The notes under the pieces: generated by a model
Databases searched by the model: none
The model's input: the letters and a program-made list of their open reading frames with translations, nothing else
What the model was told of the DNA's origin: nothing
Made by a program: the position numbers and the translations under genes
Origin: Verrucomicrobiales bacterium
Lineage (GTDB): Bacteria > Verrucomicrobiota > Verrucomicrobiia > Verrucomicrobiales > DEV007
Reading direction: 5' to 3'
DNA length: 64,000 bases
Assembly (NCBI GenBank): GCA_012960505.1
Contig: DUBC01000048.1
Coordinates: 119,505 to 183,504, forward strand
In this document: positions 9,110-18,962 of the stretch, piece by piece
How positions within the stretch are numbered: the stretch's first letter is position 1
How the letters are laid out: every line of letters starts with the position of its first letter

Positions 9110-10789
9110 TTATTGCTTTTCCTGTTCTCCAGGACTCCATTCCTCAGCAACTTGGAATGCTTGCTCCAAGCCCACAAGATCCGAACTCGGTCTAAGAGCA
9201 TCGAAAGCAGCCGTTTCTTTCTTGAGCTGTTCATCAGTATAGGAAGCCGCTTTAATTGACAGTCCAATGCGTCGCTCTGCCTTATCAACTTTAATTACTC
9301 GCGCCTCCACTTCATCTCCAATGTTTACAACTTCTTTTACTTTACCAATATGCTCTTCACTGAGTTGGGAAATATGCACCAGCCCGTCAACATCATCTTC
9401 TAATTGAACGAACGCGCCAAAAGCCGCAATCTTCGCAACAGTTCCTTTAACCAGATCACCAACAGTAAAGCGGTTGCTAATTTCATCCCAAGGATCCGTT
9501 TCCAGCTGCTTAACACCTAAACTAATGCGATGAGTGTTTTTGTCTATTTCTAGTACAACTGCCTCTATTTCATCCCCCTTCTTGAGTGTTTCACTTGGGT
9601 GATTAATCTTTCTTGTCCAACTAAGGTCAGAAACGTGAACCATGCCATCAATACCATCCTCAAGCTCAATGAATGCACCATAAGGTGTGAGATTTCTAAC
9701 TTCTCCTTTAATCATACTTCCTATCGGGTAACGACTCTCAACATTGTCCCACGGATTAGGCTCTAATTGGCGAACTCCCAAGGAGATTTTCTGCTCTTCA
9801 ATATTAATACCTAGAATAACGGATTCAATCTCTTGTCCTAACTCTAAAACATCAGAAGGCCTAGTAATTCGTTTAGTCCATGATAATTCAGACACATGTA
9901 TTAATCCCTCAACACCCTCTGCCACCTCAACGAAAGCACCATAAGGAACAAGTTTTGTAATTTTACCCTTAACTTGATCTCCAACAGGAAATCGATGCTC
10001 AATATCTTTCCATGGATTTGGTGTCAATTGCTTAAGGCCTAAAGACACTCTCTCCTTTTCTTTATCAACCTCCAATATCTGTACTTTGATAGGCTGAGCA
10101 ATAGTAAGCATCTCACTCGGGTGATTTACTCTACCCCAACTCATGTCTGTTATATGGAGAAGACCATCCATTCCTTTAAGATCAATGAACGCTCCAAAAT
10201 CAGTAATATTTTTAACGAACCCTTCGACCTCATCTCCCGCATTAACCTCTTGAAGGAACGCCTGACGTTGCTCAGCCCGCTCTGCTTCAATTACTTCTCT
10301 ACGACTAAGAACAACATTTTTACGTTCATCATTTATTTTAACGATTTTAAATTCGTATATGTTTCCTAAGTACTCAGTAAGATCCTTAGGCGGTATAATA
10401 TCAATCTGTGAACCAGGCAAGAACGCCTCTACCCCAACATTCACCATCAAACCCCCTTTAACAACAGACTTTACTTTACCTTTAACCAAACCTCCATCAT
10501 GAAACACTTTAACAATTTTATCCCAATTTTGCTTGTGTGCTGCTTTCTCTTTAGAAAGCACTATCATTCCTTCGTCGTTCTCTAACCGTTCCAAAAGAAC
10601 TTCTATTTCTTTACCCACCTCTATTTCCTCATCTTCAAATTCTGAAACAGGTATGACTCCTTCTGATTTGTAGCCAATATCAACCAAGACGATTTGAGGT
10701 TGGATTTCGATAATGCGACCGATTACGATCGAGCCTTCTCGGATTTCGCGGAAGGATTTATCAATGAGAGCAAGTAATTCAGTGCTCAT
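9110..10789 (-). CDS. rpsA: 30S ribosomal protein S1
   Basis: 559 residues, the typical six-domain length. Six S1 RNA-binding domains follow each other at about 17-87, 100-170, 188-258, 273-345, 360-432 and 447-518. They are marked by repeats of 'G..V.G.V..I..FGAFV.L..GV.GL.H.S.LSW', for example 'VKNITDFGAFIDL' and 'ITKLVPYGAFVEV'. The last ~40 residues are an acidic, non-S1 tail. S1 helps load mRNA onto the 30S subunit. The 200-bp leader separates it from tRNA-Gln upstream on the same strand and contains nested inverted repeats. Confidence 0.97.
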   Translation of the reverse strand: MSTELLALIDKSFREIREGSIVIGRIIEIQPQIVLVDIGYKSEGVIPVSEFEDEEIEVGKEIEVLLERLENDEGMIVLSKEKAAHKQNWDKIVKVFHDGGLVKGKVKSVVKGGLMVNVGVEAFLPGSQIDIIPPKDLTEYLGNIYEFKIVKINDERKNVVLSRREVIEAERAEQRQAFLQEVNAGDEVEGFVKNITDFGAFIDLKGMDGLLHITDMSWGRVNHPSEMLTIAQPIKVQILEVDKEKERVSLGLKQLTPNPWKDIEHRFPVGDQVKGKITKLVPYGAFVEVAEGVEGLIHVSELSWTKRITRPSDVLELGQEIESVILGINIEEQKISLGVRQLEPNPWDNVESRYPIGSMIKGEVRNLTPYGAFIELEDGIDGMVHVSDLSWTRKINHPSETLKKGDEIEAVVLEIDKNTHRISLGVKQLETDPWDEISNRFTVGDLVKGTVAKIAAFGAFVQLEDDVDGLVHISQLSEEHIGKVKEVVNIGDEVEARVIKVDKAERRIGLSIKAASYTDEQLKKETAAFDALRPSSDLVGLEQAFQVAEEWSPGEQEKQ

Positions 10790-10826
10790 AGGATTGGGTT
10801 TGTAAGGTTAAGTTGAAAATTAATTT

Positions 10827-10911
10827 ATGACTTAAATGTCCCGGATTTATTTCCTCTAAAACAACGAGACACCAACAAATTAAGAGGAATGGGGTTGCGA
10901 CTTTAAGTCAT
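10827..10911 (-). promoter_or_regulatory. Nested inverted repeats in the rpsA leader
   Basis: An exact 10-bp inverted repeat (ATGACTTAAA at 10827-10836, TTTAAGTCAT at 10902-10911) encloses a second exact 7-bp one (TTCCTCT at 10851-10857, AGAGGAA at 10883-10889). The block lies 38 bp upstream of the rpsA start codon at 10789 and could fold as a two-tier stem in the transcript. In E. coli, S1 represses its own translation through a structured leader, so an analogous role is possible. No T-run follows, so a terminator is less likely. Confidence 0.4.
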
Positions 10912-10990
10912 TTGAAGAATTGCGCAAGTCCTTATGCAAATCTTTCAAATTGAATCATCATATGAGCCTTCCTTTTGAGAAAAAGACCTT

Positions 10991-11064
10991 TGGCAACCCC
11001 GCAAGGATTCGAACCTTGAATAACGGTACCAAAAACCGTTGTGTTACCATTACACCACGGGGTT
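10991..11064 (-). tRNA. tRNA-Gln (anticodon TTG)
   Basis: The reverse strand folds into a full cloverleaf. The acceptor is AACCCCG pairing with CGGGGTT, the D-stem is GTGT/ACAC, and the anticodon stem ACGGT/ACCGT has loop TTTTGGT (anticodon TTG). The T-arm is CAAGG-TTCGAAT-CCTTG and the discriminator is G. The CCA end is encoded (10991-10993). It reads codons CAA/CAG and belongs to the tRNA set whose wobble U is modified by the Mnm pathway. Confidence 0.95.
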
Positions 11065-11136
11065 GTTTAATTAATGAAGTAAACTAGCCATATCTTTAAG
11101 AAGATCAAGGGCAGTGAAGCAATACTGAAATATATC

Positions 11137-12675
11137 TTAAATTTTTCTCGAAATAAGAGAAGAACCAGACATCGAATTAGGAACTGCAATTCCAAGCATA
11201 TTCAAGATAGTTGGTGAAATATCAGCTAGGATCCCATCTCGCAATTCAATATCCGCCGCATCCTGCGCAACATAAACCAAGTGCACTAAATTAGTAGTAT
11301 GAGCAGTATGTGGTGAACCGTCACCTTTTATCATTTGTTCACAGTTTCCATGGTCAGAAGTTACAAGAGCCTTGCCTTCAAGTTTTATCATCTCATCAAT
11401 CACTTGCTCTAAGCAACTATCAATAGTATTCACCGCTCTCTTAGCTGCTTCAACTATTCCAGTATGGCCAACCATATCTGGATTAGCAAAATTAAGAATT
11501 ACTAGATCATAATCCTTCAATCTTGATATAACCTCTTCAGTTAGTTTTGGTGCGCTCATCTCTGGCTGCAAATCGTATGTGGCTACTTTGGGAGAAGGCA
11601 CAATGACACGATCCTCTCCATTAAATGGAGTCTCTTCACCACCATTAAAAAAATAGGTAACATGAGGGTATTTTTCAGTTTCTGCTATACGCAGCTGTTT
11701 TTTTCCTGAGGATCCTACAACAGCCCCTAAAACGTCATCCAGTTTTTCAGAGGGAAATACAATTTCACAATCATATTTCTCATCATATTCGGTCAGTGTA
11801 TAATAATGAACATCAGGTAACACTTCACGGTCAAATCCCTCAAAATCATTAAATAGAAATGCTTCAGATATTTGACGAGCTCGATCAGCTCGAAAGTTAA
11901 ACCATAAAACAACATCACCATCATTAACTCGCTGTTCCTCATGTCCATCAAATATCAGAGGAGGTAAAAACTCATCCGTTTTATCTGCAGCATACTTAAT
12001 TTTTACTGCCTCAGAAGGCAAAACTTCAACACCTTCACCTCGACCATGAACGATCGCATCCCAAGCTAACTTACTTCGATCCCATCGGCGGTCACGATCC
12101 ATGGCATAATACCTACCAATAACAGTAGCAATTCGAACTCCAATTTTACCAAGTTCATCCTCACAATAAGATAAATACCCCTGAGCTCCTGTAGGTGATG
12201 CATCCCGCCCATCTGTAATTGCGTGAATTTTAATATTGTTAACACCTGCTTCTTTTGCTTCACCAGCAAGAGCAATAAGATGATCTTGGTGACTATGAAC
12301 CCCTCCGTCTGAAACTAATCCTATCAGATGTAATTTCGAATCCTTGGCTTTAGCAAACGCCTCTTGTAGAACCTCATTTCCTCTCAGATCTCCATTCTTA
12401 ATAGCATTATTGATGCGTGAAAGATTCTGAAACACAATTCTTCCAGCGCCTAAATTAAGATGGCCCACCTCCGAATTACCCATTTGACCTGCAGGAAGGC
12501 CCACATCCTCACCGCTCGCACTGACACTAGAAACAGGATACTTATCAAAAAGATAATCATGAAAAGGAGTCTCAGCCAAGAGAGTAGCATCTCCATTCTC
12601 GGCCGCTCCAGCAGATCCATCAGGATTAATTCCCCAACCATCACGAATCACAAGTAGACAAGGTTTTTTAGACAT
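11137..12675 (-). CDS. gpmI: 2,3-bisphosphoglycerate-independent phosphoglycerate mutase
   Basis: From the ATG at 12675 the protein is 512 residues, the normal GpmI length, beginning 'MSKKPCLLVIRDGWG' as in the family. An upstream in-frame ATG at 12732 would add 19 residues without homology. GpmI interconverts 3- and 2-phosphoglycerate in glycolysis using two Mn ions. The catalytic serine lies in 'GNSEVGHLNLGAGR'; other family motifs are 'LIGLVSDGGVHSHQDH', 'HAITDGRDASP', 'GRYYAMDRDRRWDR', 'NFANPDMVGHTG' and 'VTSDHGNCEQM'. It is downstream of no obvious operon partner. Confidence 0.97.
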   Translation of the reverse strand: MSKKPCLLVIRDGWGINPDGSAGAAENGDATLLAETPFHDYLFDKYPVSSVSASGEDVGLPAGQMGNSEVGHLNLGAGRIVFQNLSRINNAIKNGDLRGNEVLQEAFAKAKDSKLHLIGLVSDGGVHSHQDHLIALAGEAKEAGVNNIKIHAITDGRDASPTGAQGYLSYCEDELGKIGVRIATVIGRYYAMDRDRRWDRSKLAWDAIVHGRGEGVEVLPSEAVKIKYAADKTDEFLPPLIFDGHEEQRVNDGDVVLWFNFRADRARQISEAFLFNDFEGFDREVLPDVHYYTLTEYDEKYDCEIVFPSEKLDDVLGAVVGSSGKKQLRIAETEKYPHVTYFFNGGEETPFNGEDRVIVPSPKVATYDLQPEMSAPKLTEEVISRLKDYDLVILNFANPDMVGHTGIVEAAKRAVNTIDSCLEQVIDEMIKLEGKALVTSDHGNCEQMIKGDGSPHTAHTTNLVHLVYVAQDAADIELRDGILADISPTILNMLGIAVPNSMSGSSLISRKI

Positions 12676-12833
12676 ATTGAGAATAAAGTATTTAGAAAAT
12701 CTCAAATACACACCCTTAAGATGCGAATTCAATTATTATTATTTCTAGAAAAAGCATTCTTAACTCGCGCAATTCAAGGAACGCAATTTCTTTTTATATA
12801 ATGGTCCTTGTTATGAGCTATAATTAAAAGACA

Positions 12834-13505
12834 CTAATCCAAATCTCTCCAATCCGGAACCTCTTCATCTATAAACCGCTCCTCTCTCCACGGATCCGCA
12901 GTATTTGAATACCCTCTCTTCTCCCAATAACCGAGCTGCATTTTATTAGTGAATTGCATCCGATTGACAAATTTAGCACTTTTCCAAGCATATAGGTAAG
13001 GAATTATAACCCTCACAGGTCCGCCATACTTTCTTGATAAAGGTTCACCATTTAGGCTAGTCGCTAGGAGCGTGCACCTACTGTAAACTGCCTCGACAGG
13101 AACATTAGTAGTATACCCATCATAAGAAACAAAAAGAACATGCTCGGCACAGGAATGAGGCCTCACTTGGTCTAAAATATCTAACATCCTGACACCTCCC
13201 CATTTGCAATCATATTTGGACCAGGTTGTTACACAATGAAAGTCGCTCATTTCTTCCACATGATCCCACTGCGTTAAGGACTCCCAATCAATCTTCAGTT
13301 CATTCTCAACTTCTCCTCCAATCTCTAAGACCCAATCTTTTTCTTCAATCTTTGGCTGAATTCCCAAATCAAGAACCGGTAATTTTTCCACTGTGTGCTG
13401 ACCTGGCGGCAATCTATCCTCGGACCGTTCTTTTTTAGATAAATCTGAAGATCCAGCCATTTTTTTTGCCCATGACTCTTTGCGATCTAAGTAAGATTTT
13501 GACAT
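12834..13505 (-). CDS. Sulfite oxidase-like molybdopterin oxidoreductase
   Basis: 223 residues, the size of the small sulfite-oxidase-like group. The motif 'DFHCVTTWSKYDCKWGGV' carries Cys91, the expected molybdenum-coordinating residue. 'RLPPGQHTVEKLPVLDLG' near the N-terminus and 'YGGPVRVIIPYLYAWKSAKFV' are also typical of the SUOX/YedY fold. There is no signal peptide or Tat motif, so it should be cytoplasmic. No heme or electron-transfer partner is adjacent. The substrate is unknown; the fold alone does not prove sulfite oxidation. Confidence 0.85.
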   Translation of the reverse strand: MSKSYLDRKESWAKKMAGSSDLSKKERSEDRLPPGQHTVEKLPVLDLGIQPKIEEKDWVLEIGGEVENELKIDWESLTQWDHVEEMSDFHCVTTWSKYDCKWGGVRMLDILDQVRPHSCAEHVLFVSYDGYTTNVPVEAVYSRCTLLATSLNGEPLSRKYGGPVRVIIPYLYAWKSAKFVNRMQFTNKMQLGYWEKRGYSNTADPWREERFIDEEVPDWRDLD

Positions 13506-13604
13506 TTAGTATTAAATAATTCGGTCAGAACAACATAACTAGTTCTTAATATTTCCTTACCAAAATATATGTGTTTTAACTCAAATAAAATAGAGTCATT
13601 AGAA

Positions 13605-13633
13605 TTGCATTAAAAAAACAAAATGTGCATAAT
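13605..13633 (+). promoter_or_regulatory. Candidate sigma-70-type promoter
   Basis: TTGCAT (13605-13610) and CATAAT (13628-13633) are separated by 17 bp. The -10 matches five of six consensus bases, the -35 only three. The implied start of transcription near 13640 lies just before an ATG at 13642, which favours the ATG at 13669 as the real start, unless the mRNA is leaderless. Confidence 0.35.
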
Positions 13634-13668
13634 GTAATTCTATGATATTCAGGGACTTAAATTATTCA

Positions 13669-14748
13669 ATGTCATTGCATTTATTGGCACTGTTTTACTA
13701 TTCATGTTGCCCCTTCACTTTAAATGCATCCATCATTGATTTTCAAAACCTCGTTCAAACTGATCTGGATCTGAGTCATCAGTTCACTTTTGATGGTCAA
13801 AATGACCAGAATCGCCTCGAAGACAAAGTCGGTCATGCCAATTTAACTCTCAAACCATTTGGAAGTGGAACAATAAGTGACATTGAATATGCAAAAGAGG
13901 GTTATGATGAAACATCAAATTCTATTTCAACTTCAAGAGGTCCTGGCAATGATTTTGCACAAGGTGCAGGACTTCATAATGCATTAGTTAACTTAAGTGA
14001 TCAGATGTCTTTTGAGGTTATATTTCAGCCTAACTCTGAAGAGATCAGCGGAGGTAATTTTAATCTTGGCTACATTCTTAATACGAGAGTAAACAACGAC
14101 AGGGGTTACTTTCTTATCCAAGGGAACGCACCACTACCGAGCACAGGACAACAAATTTCAAGCACGATTGGAGATGGATACGCAGTAAGAAACCAAAATC
14201 TTATCTTGAGTCAGATCGAAGCAGGTCACTGGTACTTCGTAGCAGGATCCTATACTATCAATCGAGACACCAACATAACAACCTTTACTAATTACATCGC
14301 TGACCTAACGAATGGAGATACCATTCTAAAAAAAGTTGGGCCATTCTCTAACAGTGGAGGACCTTATCCGACAGGAGGTTCACCGCTCGGAATCGGTGGA
14401 CGCTGGGACGCAGGAGAATCGTTCCCTGGACAAATCGATGAAATTAATTTGTATGATGCTGAAAAGGATGAAGTCAGCTTTCAACAACACCTTAATTCAA
14501 TCACTGGAGGAAACAATCCATTTGAGATAATAAAAATCGCACATGACATAAATTCCAACACAACAACTATTGAGTGGAATTCGATCTCAGGAAAGGTTTA
14601 TGCCGTGGACGCATCATTCGATATGATAGAATGGAACGAACTCGATGACGGTGTTATCGGAGAAAAGGATTTAACCTCCTTCACAGACACTGAAACCTCA
14701 GAAGGCAAAACGAAAAAGTTTTACAGGGTCAGGAAAATTGAGGAGTAA
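13669..14748 (+). CDS. Secreted LamG-like (concanavalin-fold) protein
   Basis: About 359 residues from the ATG at 13669, which begins a signal peptide (MSLHLLALFYYSCCPFTLNAS); an ATG at 13642 would add nine residues. The body reads as a LamG/concanavalin jellyroll: 'LSHQFTFDGQNDQNRLEDKVG', 'DQMSFEVIFQPNS', 'GHWYFVAGSYT', then 'GSPLGIGGRWDAGESFPGQIDEINLYD', the usual LamG ending strand. The last ~60 residues ('TTIEWNSISGKVYAVDAS' to 'KKFYRVRK') form the C-terminal module found in many verrucomicrobial secreted proteins. A carbohydrate- or surface-binding role is likely but unproven. No enzyme domain is visible. Confidence 0.7.
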   Translation: MSLHLLALFYYSCCPFTLNASIIDFQNLVQTDLDLSHQFTFDGQNDQNRLEDKVGHANLTLKPFGSGTISDIEYAKEGYDETSNSISTSRGPGNDFAQGAGLHNALVNLSDQMSFEVIFQPNSEEISGGNFNLGYILNTRVNNDRGYFLIQGNAPLPSTGQQISSTIGDGYAVRNQNLILSQIEAGHWYFVAGSYTINRDTNITTFTNYIADLTNGDTILKKVGPFSNSGGPYPTGGSPLGIGGRWDAGESFPGQIDEINLYDAEKDEVSFQQHLNSITGGNNPFEIIKIAHDINSNTTTIEWNSISGKVYAVDASFDMIEWNELDDGVIGEKDLTSFTDTETSEGKTKKFYRVRKIEE

Positions 14749-14754
14749 TTAGCA

Positions 14755-16866
14755 TTATCGGTCGACGCAGCAAGGGCAATTAGATACCCAGTGACCAGAC
14801 TCGATTTCTTCTAATTTAATATCCCTTCCCTTGCTCTTCTCATAGTTAGGCGCATTGATCCGGTGCCCAAAAGCACAACCATCGGGCGGATTAATTGGTG
14901 AAGGAACTTCACCCTCGAGCGGTTCATGCTCTCGCATTCTGGACGGGTCCGTCACCGGAATCGCTTCAATCAGAGCCTTCGTGTAAGCATGCTTTGGGTT
15001 TCTATATATCTTTTCAGCGTCGGTCATTTCCACAATCTTTCCCAGATACATGACAGCGATCCGATCACTGACATGTTTCACAACTGCCAGATCATGCGCT
15101 ATAAAAAGATATGAGAGTCCGAGATCACGCTGTAACTCCATTAACAGATTTAATACTTGGCTCTGCACGGAAACATCTAATGCAGAAACGGGTTCATCCA
15201 AAACCAATAAATCAGGATTAACAGCAAGGGCCCTCGCTATTCCTATCCTTTGCTTTTGCCCGCCAGAAAACTCAAAAGAAAACTTATCAGCTGCGGTTCT
15301 TGGCAAACCAACACGATCCAGGAGCTCAAAGACTCTCTCGTTCCGTTCATAACGGTTTCCCATTTTCTGGATAACCATTGGCTCTGAAACTAATTGGCCT
15401 ACCGACATTCGGGCATCGAGAGACTCTGCAGGGTCCTGAAAAACCATCTGGAAGTCCTGACGCCTTTTTCGCAAGGACCACTGGCTCATAGTGGTAATGT
15501 CTTGGCCTTTGAAAATAATCTTACCCGCGTTCGGCCTCAGTAAACGAACAATGGACTTACCGAGCGTTGACTTACCACAGCCCGACTCACCTACAAGCCC
15601 CAGGGTCTCTCCTGCATTAATAGAAATGCTGACCCCGTCAACTGCTTTGACTGCTCCGGTCTGTCGGGAAAATATCCCGCCCCGAACAGGAAAATGCATC
15701 TTGACCTCCTTAACCTGAAGTAGGGGTACTCTCACCCTGTTCAATTTTTCCTGCCTACCGGTCAGCAAGGTCAAGATTTGTTTGTGAGGTGCTTTTATCT
15801 TAATCTTCCTGATCCAAACCGTAAAAGGTTCCGAACGTCTAAGTTTTATGATCTGGCCCACGCTTTTAGAGGGTTCATTGCATATATTAGAATCTTCCTT
15901 AGTGCACTCTGGGCATTGTTCGACAAAATGGCCCGGATTTATTTCCAGATAAGGGGGTCTCTCTTGAACCAATTCCCCGGACCTTTCCATCCTTTGACAA
16001 AAACGGCAACCTTCCACAAATTCATGAATCGGAGCGACTTGCCCAGGGATCGTTGGCAGCACAGTCTTACGCTCACTCTCAATCCACGGTATCGAAGCCA
16101 AAAGACCCTTAGTGTATGCATGGAGAGGATTAGAGAAAAGCTCAAGTACCGGGGCCCTCTCCACTATCCTTCCCGCGTACATCACAATGACCTCATCGCA
16201 CTGCTCCGCAATGACCCCAAGGTCATGCGTAATTAGCATGACAGCCATACCAATATTGTCCTGCATCTTTGAAATTAGATTTAGGATCTGCGCTTGGACC
16301 GTGACATCAAGGGCCGTCGTCGGTTCGTCCGCAATCAGAAGGTCAGGCTCACAGCACAGAGCAATAGCGATCATGACCCTCTGGCGCATTCCTCCCGAGA
16401 GCTGATGAGGATACTCAATGACTCTCCTCTCGGGGGACGGGATGCCGACCGCCTCCAGTAATTGAACGGCCTCCTTTAAGGCCGTGGCCTTGCTCATATT
16501 CTTGTGCAGAATAAGAGCCTCAGTGATTTGTTTTCCAATGCGTTGCACGGGATTCAGAGCTGCCATAGGCTCCTGGAAAATAACACCAATCTCATTACCT
16601 CGGACACGTTGCATCACCTTTTGATCAGCTCCTTTAAGTTCCTTCTCATTAAGACGAATACTGCCTCCGAGCACTTTTCCGGAGGGCTTAGGAAGAAGAT
16701 CAACGATCGACATTGCTGTGACTGTCTTACCGCAACCGGACTCACCGACAACGCCTAAGGTCTTCCCTTTCTGCAGTTCAAAAGACACCCCATCAACGGC
16801 ACGGATGGGTCCCCTTTCCGTGTCGAATCCGGTCTCAAGACCATCTATCTCAAGCAAATTACTCAT
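14755..16866 (-). CDS. Peptide ABC importer, fused double ATPase (YejF-like)
   Basis: 703 residues with two complete ATPase domains. Domain 1 has Walker A '[12 protein letters not shown]', signature '[12 protein letters not shown]' and Walker B '[14 protein letters not shown]'. Domain 2 has '[13 protein letters not shown]', '[15 protein letters not shown]' and '[14 protein letters not shown]'. This is the DppD-DppF fusion arrangement of YejF (529 residues in E. coli). The extra length is mostly the linker, which keeps a cysteine-rich oligopeptide-type tail after domain 1 (CRFCQR..CPEC); a similar tail ends domain 2 (CAFGHR..CPCC). The ATG overlaps the binding-protein gene by 8 bp, so it is the last gene of the yejB-yejE-yejA-yejF-like operon. 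Confidence 0.92.
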   Translation of the reverse strand: MSNLLEIDGLETGFDTERGPIRAVDGVSFELQKGKTLGVVGESGCGKTVTAMSIVDLLPKPSGKVLGGSIRLNEKELKGADQKVMQRVRGNEIGVIFQEPMAALNPVQRIGKQITEALILHKNMSKATALKEAVQLLEAVGIPSPERRVIEYPHQLSGGMRQRVMIAIALCCEPDLLIADEPTTALDVTVQAQILNLISKMQDNIGMAVMLITHDLGVIAEQCDEVIVMYAGRIVERAPVLELFSNPLHAYTKGLLASIPWIESERKTVLPTIPGQVAPIHEFVEGCRFCQRMERSGELVQERPPYLEINPGHFVEQCPECTKEDSNICNEPSKSVGQIIKLRRSEPFTVWIRKIKIKAPHKQILTLLTGRQEKLNRVRVPLLQVKEVKMHFPVRGGIFSRQTGAVKAVDGVSISINAGETLGLVGESGCGKSTLGKSIVRLLRPNAGKIIFKGQDITTMSQWSLRKRRQDFQMVFQDPAESLDARMSVGQLVSEPMVIQKMGNRYERNERVFELLDRVGLPRTAADKFSFEFSGGQKQRIGIARALAVNPDLLVLDEPVSALDVSVQSQVLNLLMELQRDLGLSYLFIAHDLAVVKHVSDRIAVMYLGKIVEMTDAEKIYRNPKHAYTKALIEAIPVTDPSRMREHEPLEGEVPSPINPPDGCAFGHRINAPNYEKSKGRDIKLEEIESGHWVSNCPCCVDR

Positions 16867-18958
16867 CCTTTCCCTTCCTGACCTCCGCTTTAATTTGATA
16901 TCGGTTCTTCACTTCCTGCACTTCCGGAAACGCTGTGCCTGAACGCTTCGCTTCGAGCGTTTCTCGTTTCATATCCTCATCTACCCAATAAACATAACTC
17001 TCCATAGGCACATAAACCTTAGGAGGAGAGAACTCAGTGAACTCAGAATCAGGCCATCGCAACCACCTCCAACAACCGACGCGCGAGAACTCAGTCATGT
17101 ACCCGGGGATATAGACACCCGAATCATGAATGATCTGCTGCATCTCATGGGAAGTACGTTCCAGCTCATCCTCACTCGTTGCGTTCCGATACGCGACGGC
17201 AAGCTGATCCATCCTATCGTCCTTGAAAGAAAAGACATTGTTCGTATTTGTTTTTAAATTTCCCTTGTCATCATAAGCATTATTGGAATGAAAATACTCA
17301 TAGTACCTAGGGTAAGGAGGCCTGAACCCCCAAGCGGAAAAGACCATCTGGTGCTCCTTGGCCATTTCCTTTTTGTAGACGACGGTATGATCGAGCCCAT
17401 CGAGAACAAAATCCACACCGGCCTTGCGGGCCTCTTCCTTTAGAATGGCCATCATTTTTTCCCTCACTGGGATCTTTGAGTAGGAAAGGATCACCTCAAG
17501 ACGGTTCCCCGCCGAATCTCTGAGGATTCCGTCATCCCCTTCCTCCGAATAACCGGCCTTGGTAAAATATTCCTTGGCCTTGGTTATTGAAAAGGGCCTA
17601 GCTGCAATTTCAGGATTATCCAATCGTCCGAAACCTTTGGTCCAGCCCGGCAACCGTGCCGCATCGCCTCGGAAAATAACATCGATCACTTTCTGCCAGT
17701 TCGTTGCATGATTGATACCTAGTCGTACATCCAAATTATCTAAAGGAGGCTTCGCGGAATTAAGATACAAGGACCATGGAATTCTGGGATATTGATTGTA
17801 CCAGGTATAACGCTCAACGTAACCATCAAAGACCGGCTGCATTTCAGATTTCTGATACCAGTACTCTGGTAATGATATTGGGAAATAGTCAATTTCGCCT
17901 GCCCTGAATAATTCCCAAGCCTTCGAAATATCCCTGACCACGGTATAACGGATCTTGTCCGTGTTGAATCGGTACCGATAAAACTTCTTGTCCTTTGCCC
18001 ACCAGTCCTTGTCCCGACTCAGAGTAATAGACACTCCCTTAACAATATCTTCATCCTTCACTGTATATGCGGCCGTGGTTGGCGGAACTCGCCACTGATA
18101 ACGCTCCTTATAATCGGGCCCGTATTCCTTGTAAAAGTGAGAAGCTGAAGGAGGAATGCTAGCGAAGTAAGGGAGCTTTGGCTTGGGCTCCGGCAAAGTC
18201 ACTGCAACAATGCTATCTCCATAAACTGCTATCCTTGCGAATTGCTCTCTCAGGTACTGCTTGAACCAAGGCGTTACTACATTATCCGAAGCCCTGATAT
18301 AAACGAACCATAAAAAGTCCACTGCCTTGACCGGGACCCCATCATTGTACTTGGCATCAGAGTCCAGCTTGAAGAAGACTGTCTTCTTGTCGGCTCCTAT
18401 GGCCCATTCCTTGGCAACTCCCGGAATCACTGCCCCGGTCTGAGGATGTAAATCAATGAGGCCAATTTCAATGTTATCATAGAGTTCACCACGAAACGAA
18501 TTGTTCGAGTTAGGGCCAAAGGGGCGAATAGTCGGGGGAGAAGAAGTAATAAAATAGCGGAAGGCTCCACCCTTCTTGGAATCAGAATCACCAATCTCGG
18601 GCTCTGCCTGCCCATCTTCCCAGGAAAGGTCCTCAGGTAAATCTTTCAGATCAAGTAAGGCAATGTAATCACCGAGGCCTTGCCTCGCAGTGAACCGTTC
18701 GAGCTCCTTTGTCTTTTCACCGATCTGGTCCTTTAACTTCTTTTGCGCCTCTGGATCAGACTTCTCATTGGATCTAGTCTCGATTTCTTTGATGGATTCA
18801 GTTGCAGCTTTGACCTGCTCACCGAGCCAGTCATTGATATATTTATTGTAACGCGGGTACCAGACATCAAAATTAGCACCTTCATTCTTCACCAGCCCCT
18901 CTTTACCGCACGAGGTAAGGAACAAAATGATAAGAAGTATAGGTCCTAAGAGGCGCAT
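16859..18958 (-). CDS. Peptide ABC transporter substrate-binding lipoprotein (family 5, YejA-like)
   Basis: 699 residues. A lipobox 'LFLTSC' (Cys17) marks a lipoprotein. A coiled, charged region (about 40-100) precedes the family 5 solute-binding fold starting near 'GGAFRYFITSSPPTIRPFGP'. Core patterns include 'DAKYNDGVPVKAVDFLWFV', 'YFPISLPEYW' and 'LDVRLGINHATNWQKV'. It captures peptides outside the membrane for the permeases encoded upstream. It lies 4 bp from the YejE-like gene and overlaps the ATPase gene by 8 bp. The 'ARLPGWTKGFGRLDNP' region recalls YejA more than OppA, consistent with the permeases. The ligand is not predictable; YejA systems take up short peptides including microcin C. 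Confidence 0.88.
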   Translation of the reverse strand: MRLLGPILLIILFLTSCGKEGLVKNEGANFDVWYPRYNKYINDWLGEQVKAATESIKEIETRSNEKSDPEAQKKLKDQIGEKTKELERFTARQGLGDYIALLDLKDLPEDLSWEDGQAEPEIGDSDSKKGGAFRYFITSSPPTIRPFGPNSNNSFRGELYDNIEIGLIDLHPQTGAVIPGVAKEWAIGADKKTVFFKLDSDAKYNDGVPVKAVDFLWFVYIRASDNVVTPWFKQYLREQFARIAVYGDSIVAVTLPEPKPKLPYFASIPPSASHFYKEYGPDYKERYQWRVPPTTAAYTVKDEDIVKGVSITLSRDKDWWAKDKKFYRYRFNTDKIRYTVVRDISKAWELFRAGEIDYFPISLPEYWYQKSEMQPVFDGYVERYTWYNQYPRIPWSLYLNSAKPPLDNLDVRLGINHATNWQKVIDVIFRGDAARLPGWTKGFGRLDNPEIAARPFSITKAKEYFTKAGYSEEGDDGILRDSAGNRLEVILSYSKIPVREKMMAILKEEARKAGVDFVLDGLDHTVVYKKEMAKEHQMVFSAWGFRPPYPRYYEYFHSNNAYDDKGNLKTNTNNVFSFKDDRMDQLAVAYRNATSEDELERTSHEMQQIIHDSGVYIPGYMTEFSRVGCWRWLRWPDSEFTEFSPPKVYVPMESYVYWVDEDMKRETLEAKRSGTAFPEVQEVKNRYQIKAEVRKGKDE

Positions 18959-18962
18959 TAAA

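Noticed and set aside
15778..16236. 152-codon plus-strand frame
   Set aside because: Antisense to the YejF-like ATPase linker and first domain, both well supported.
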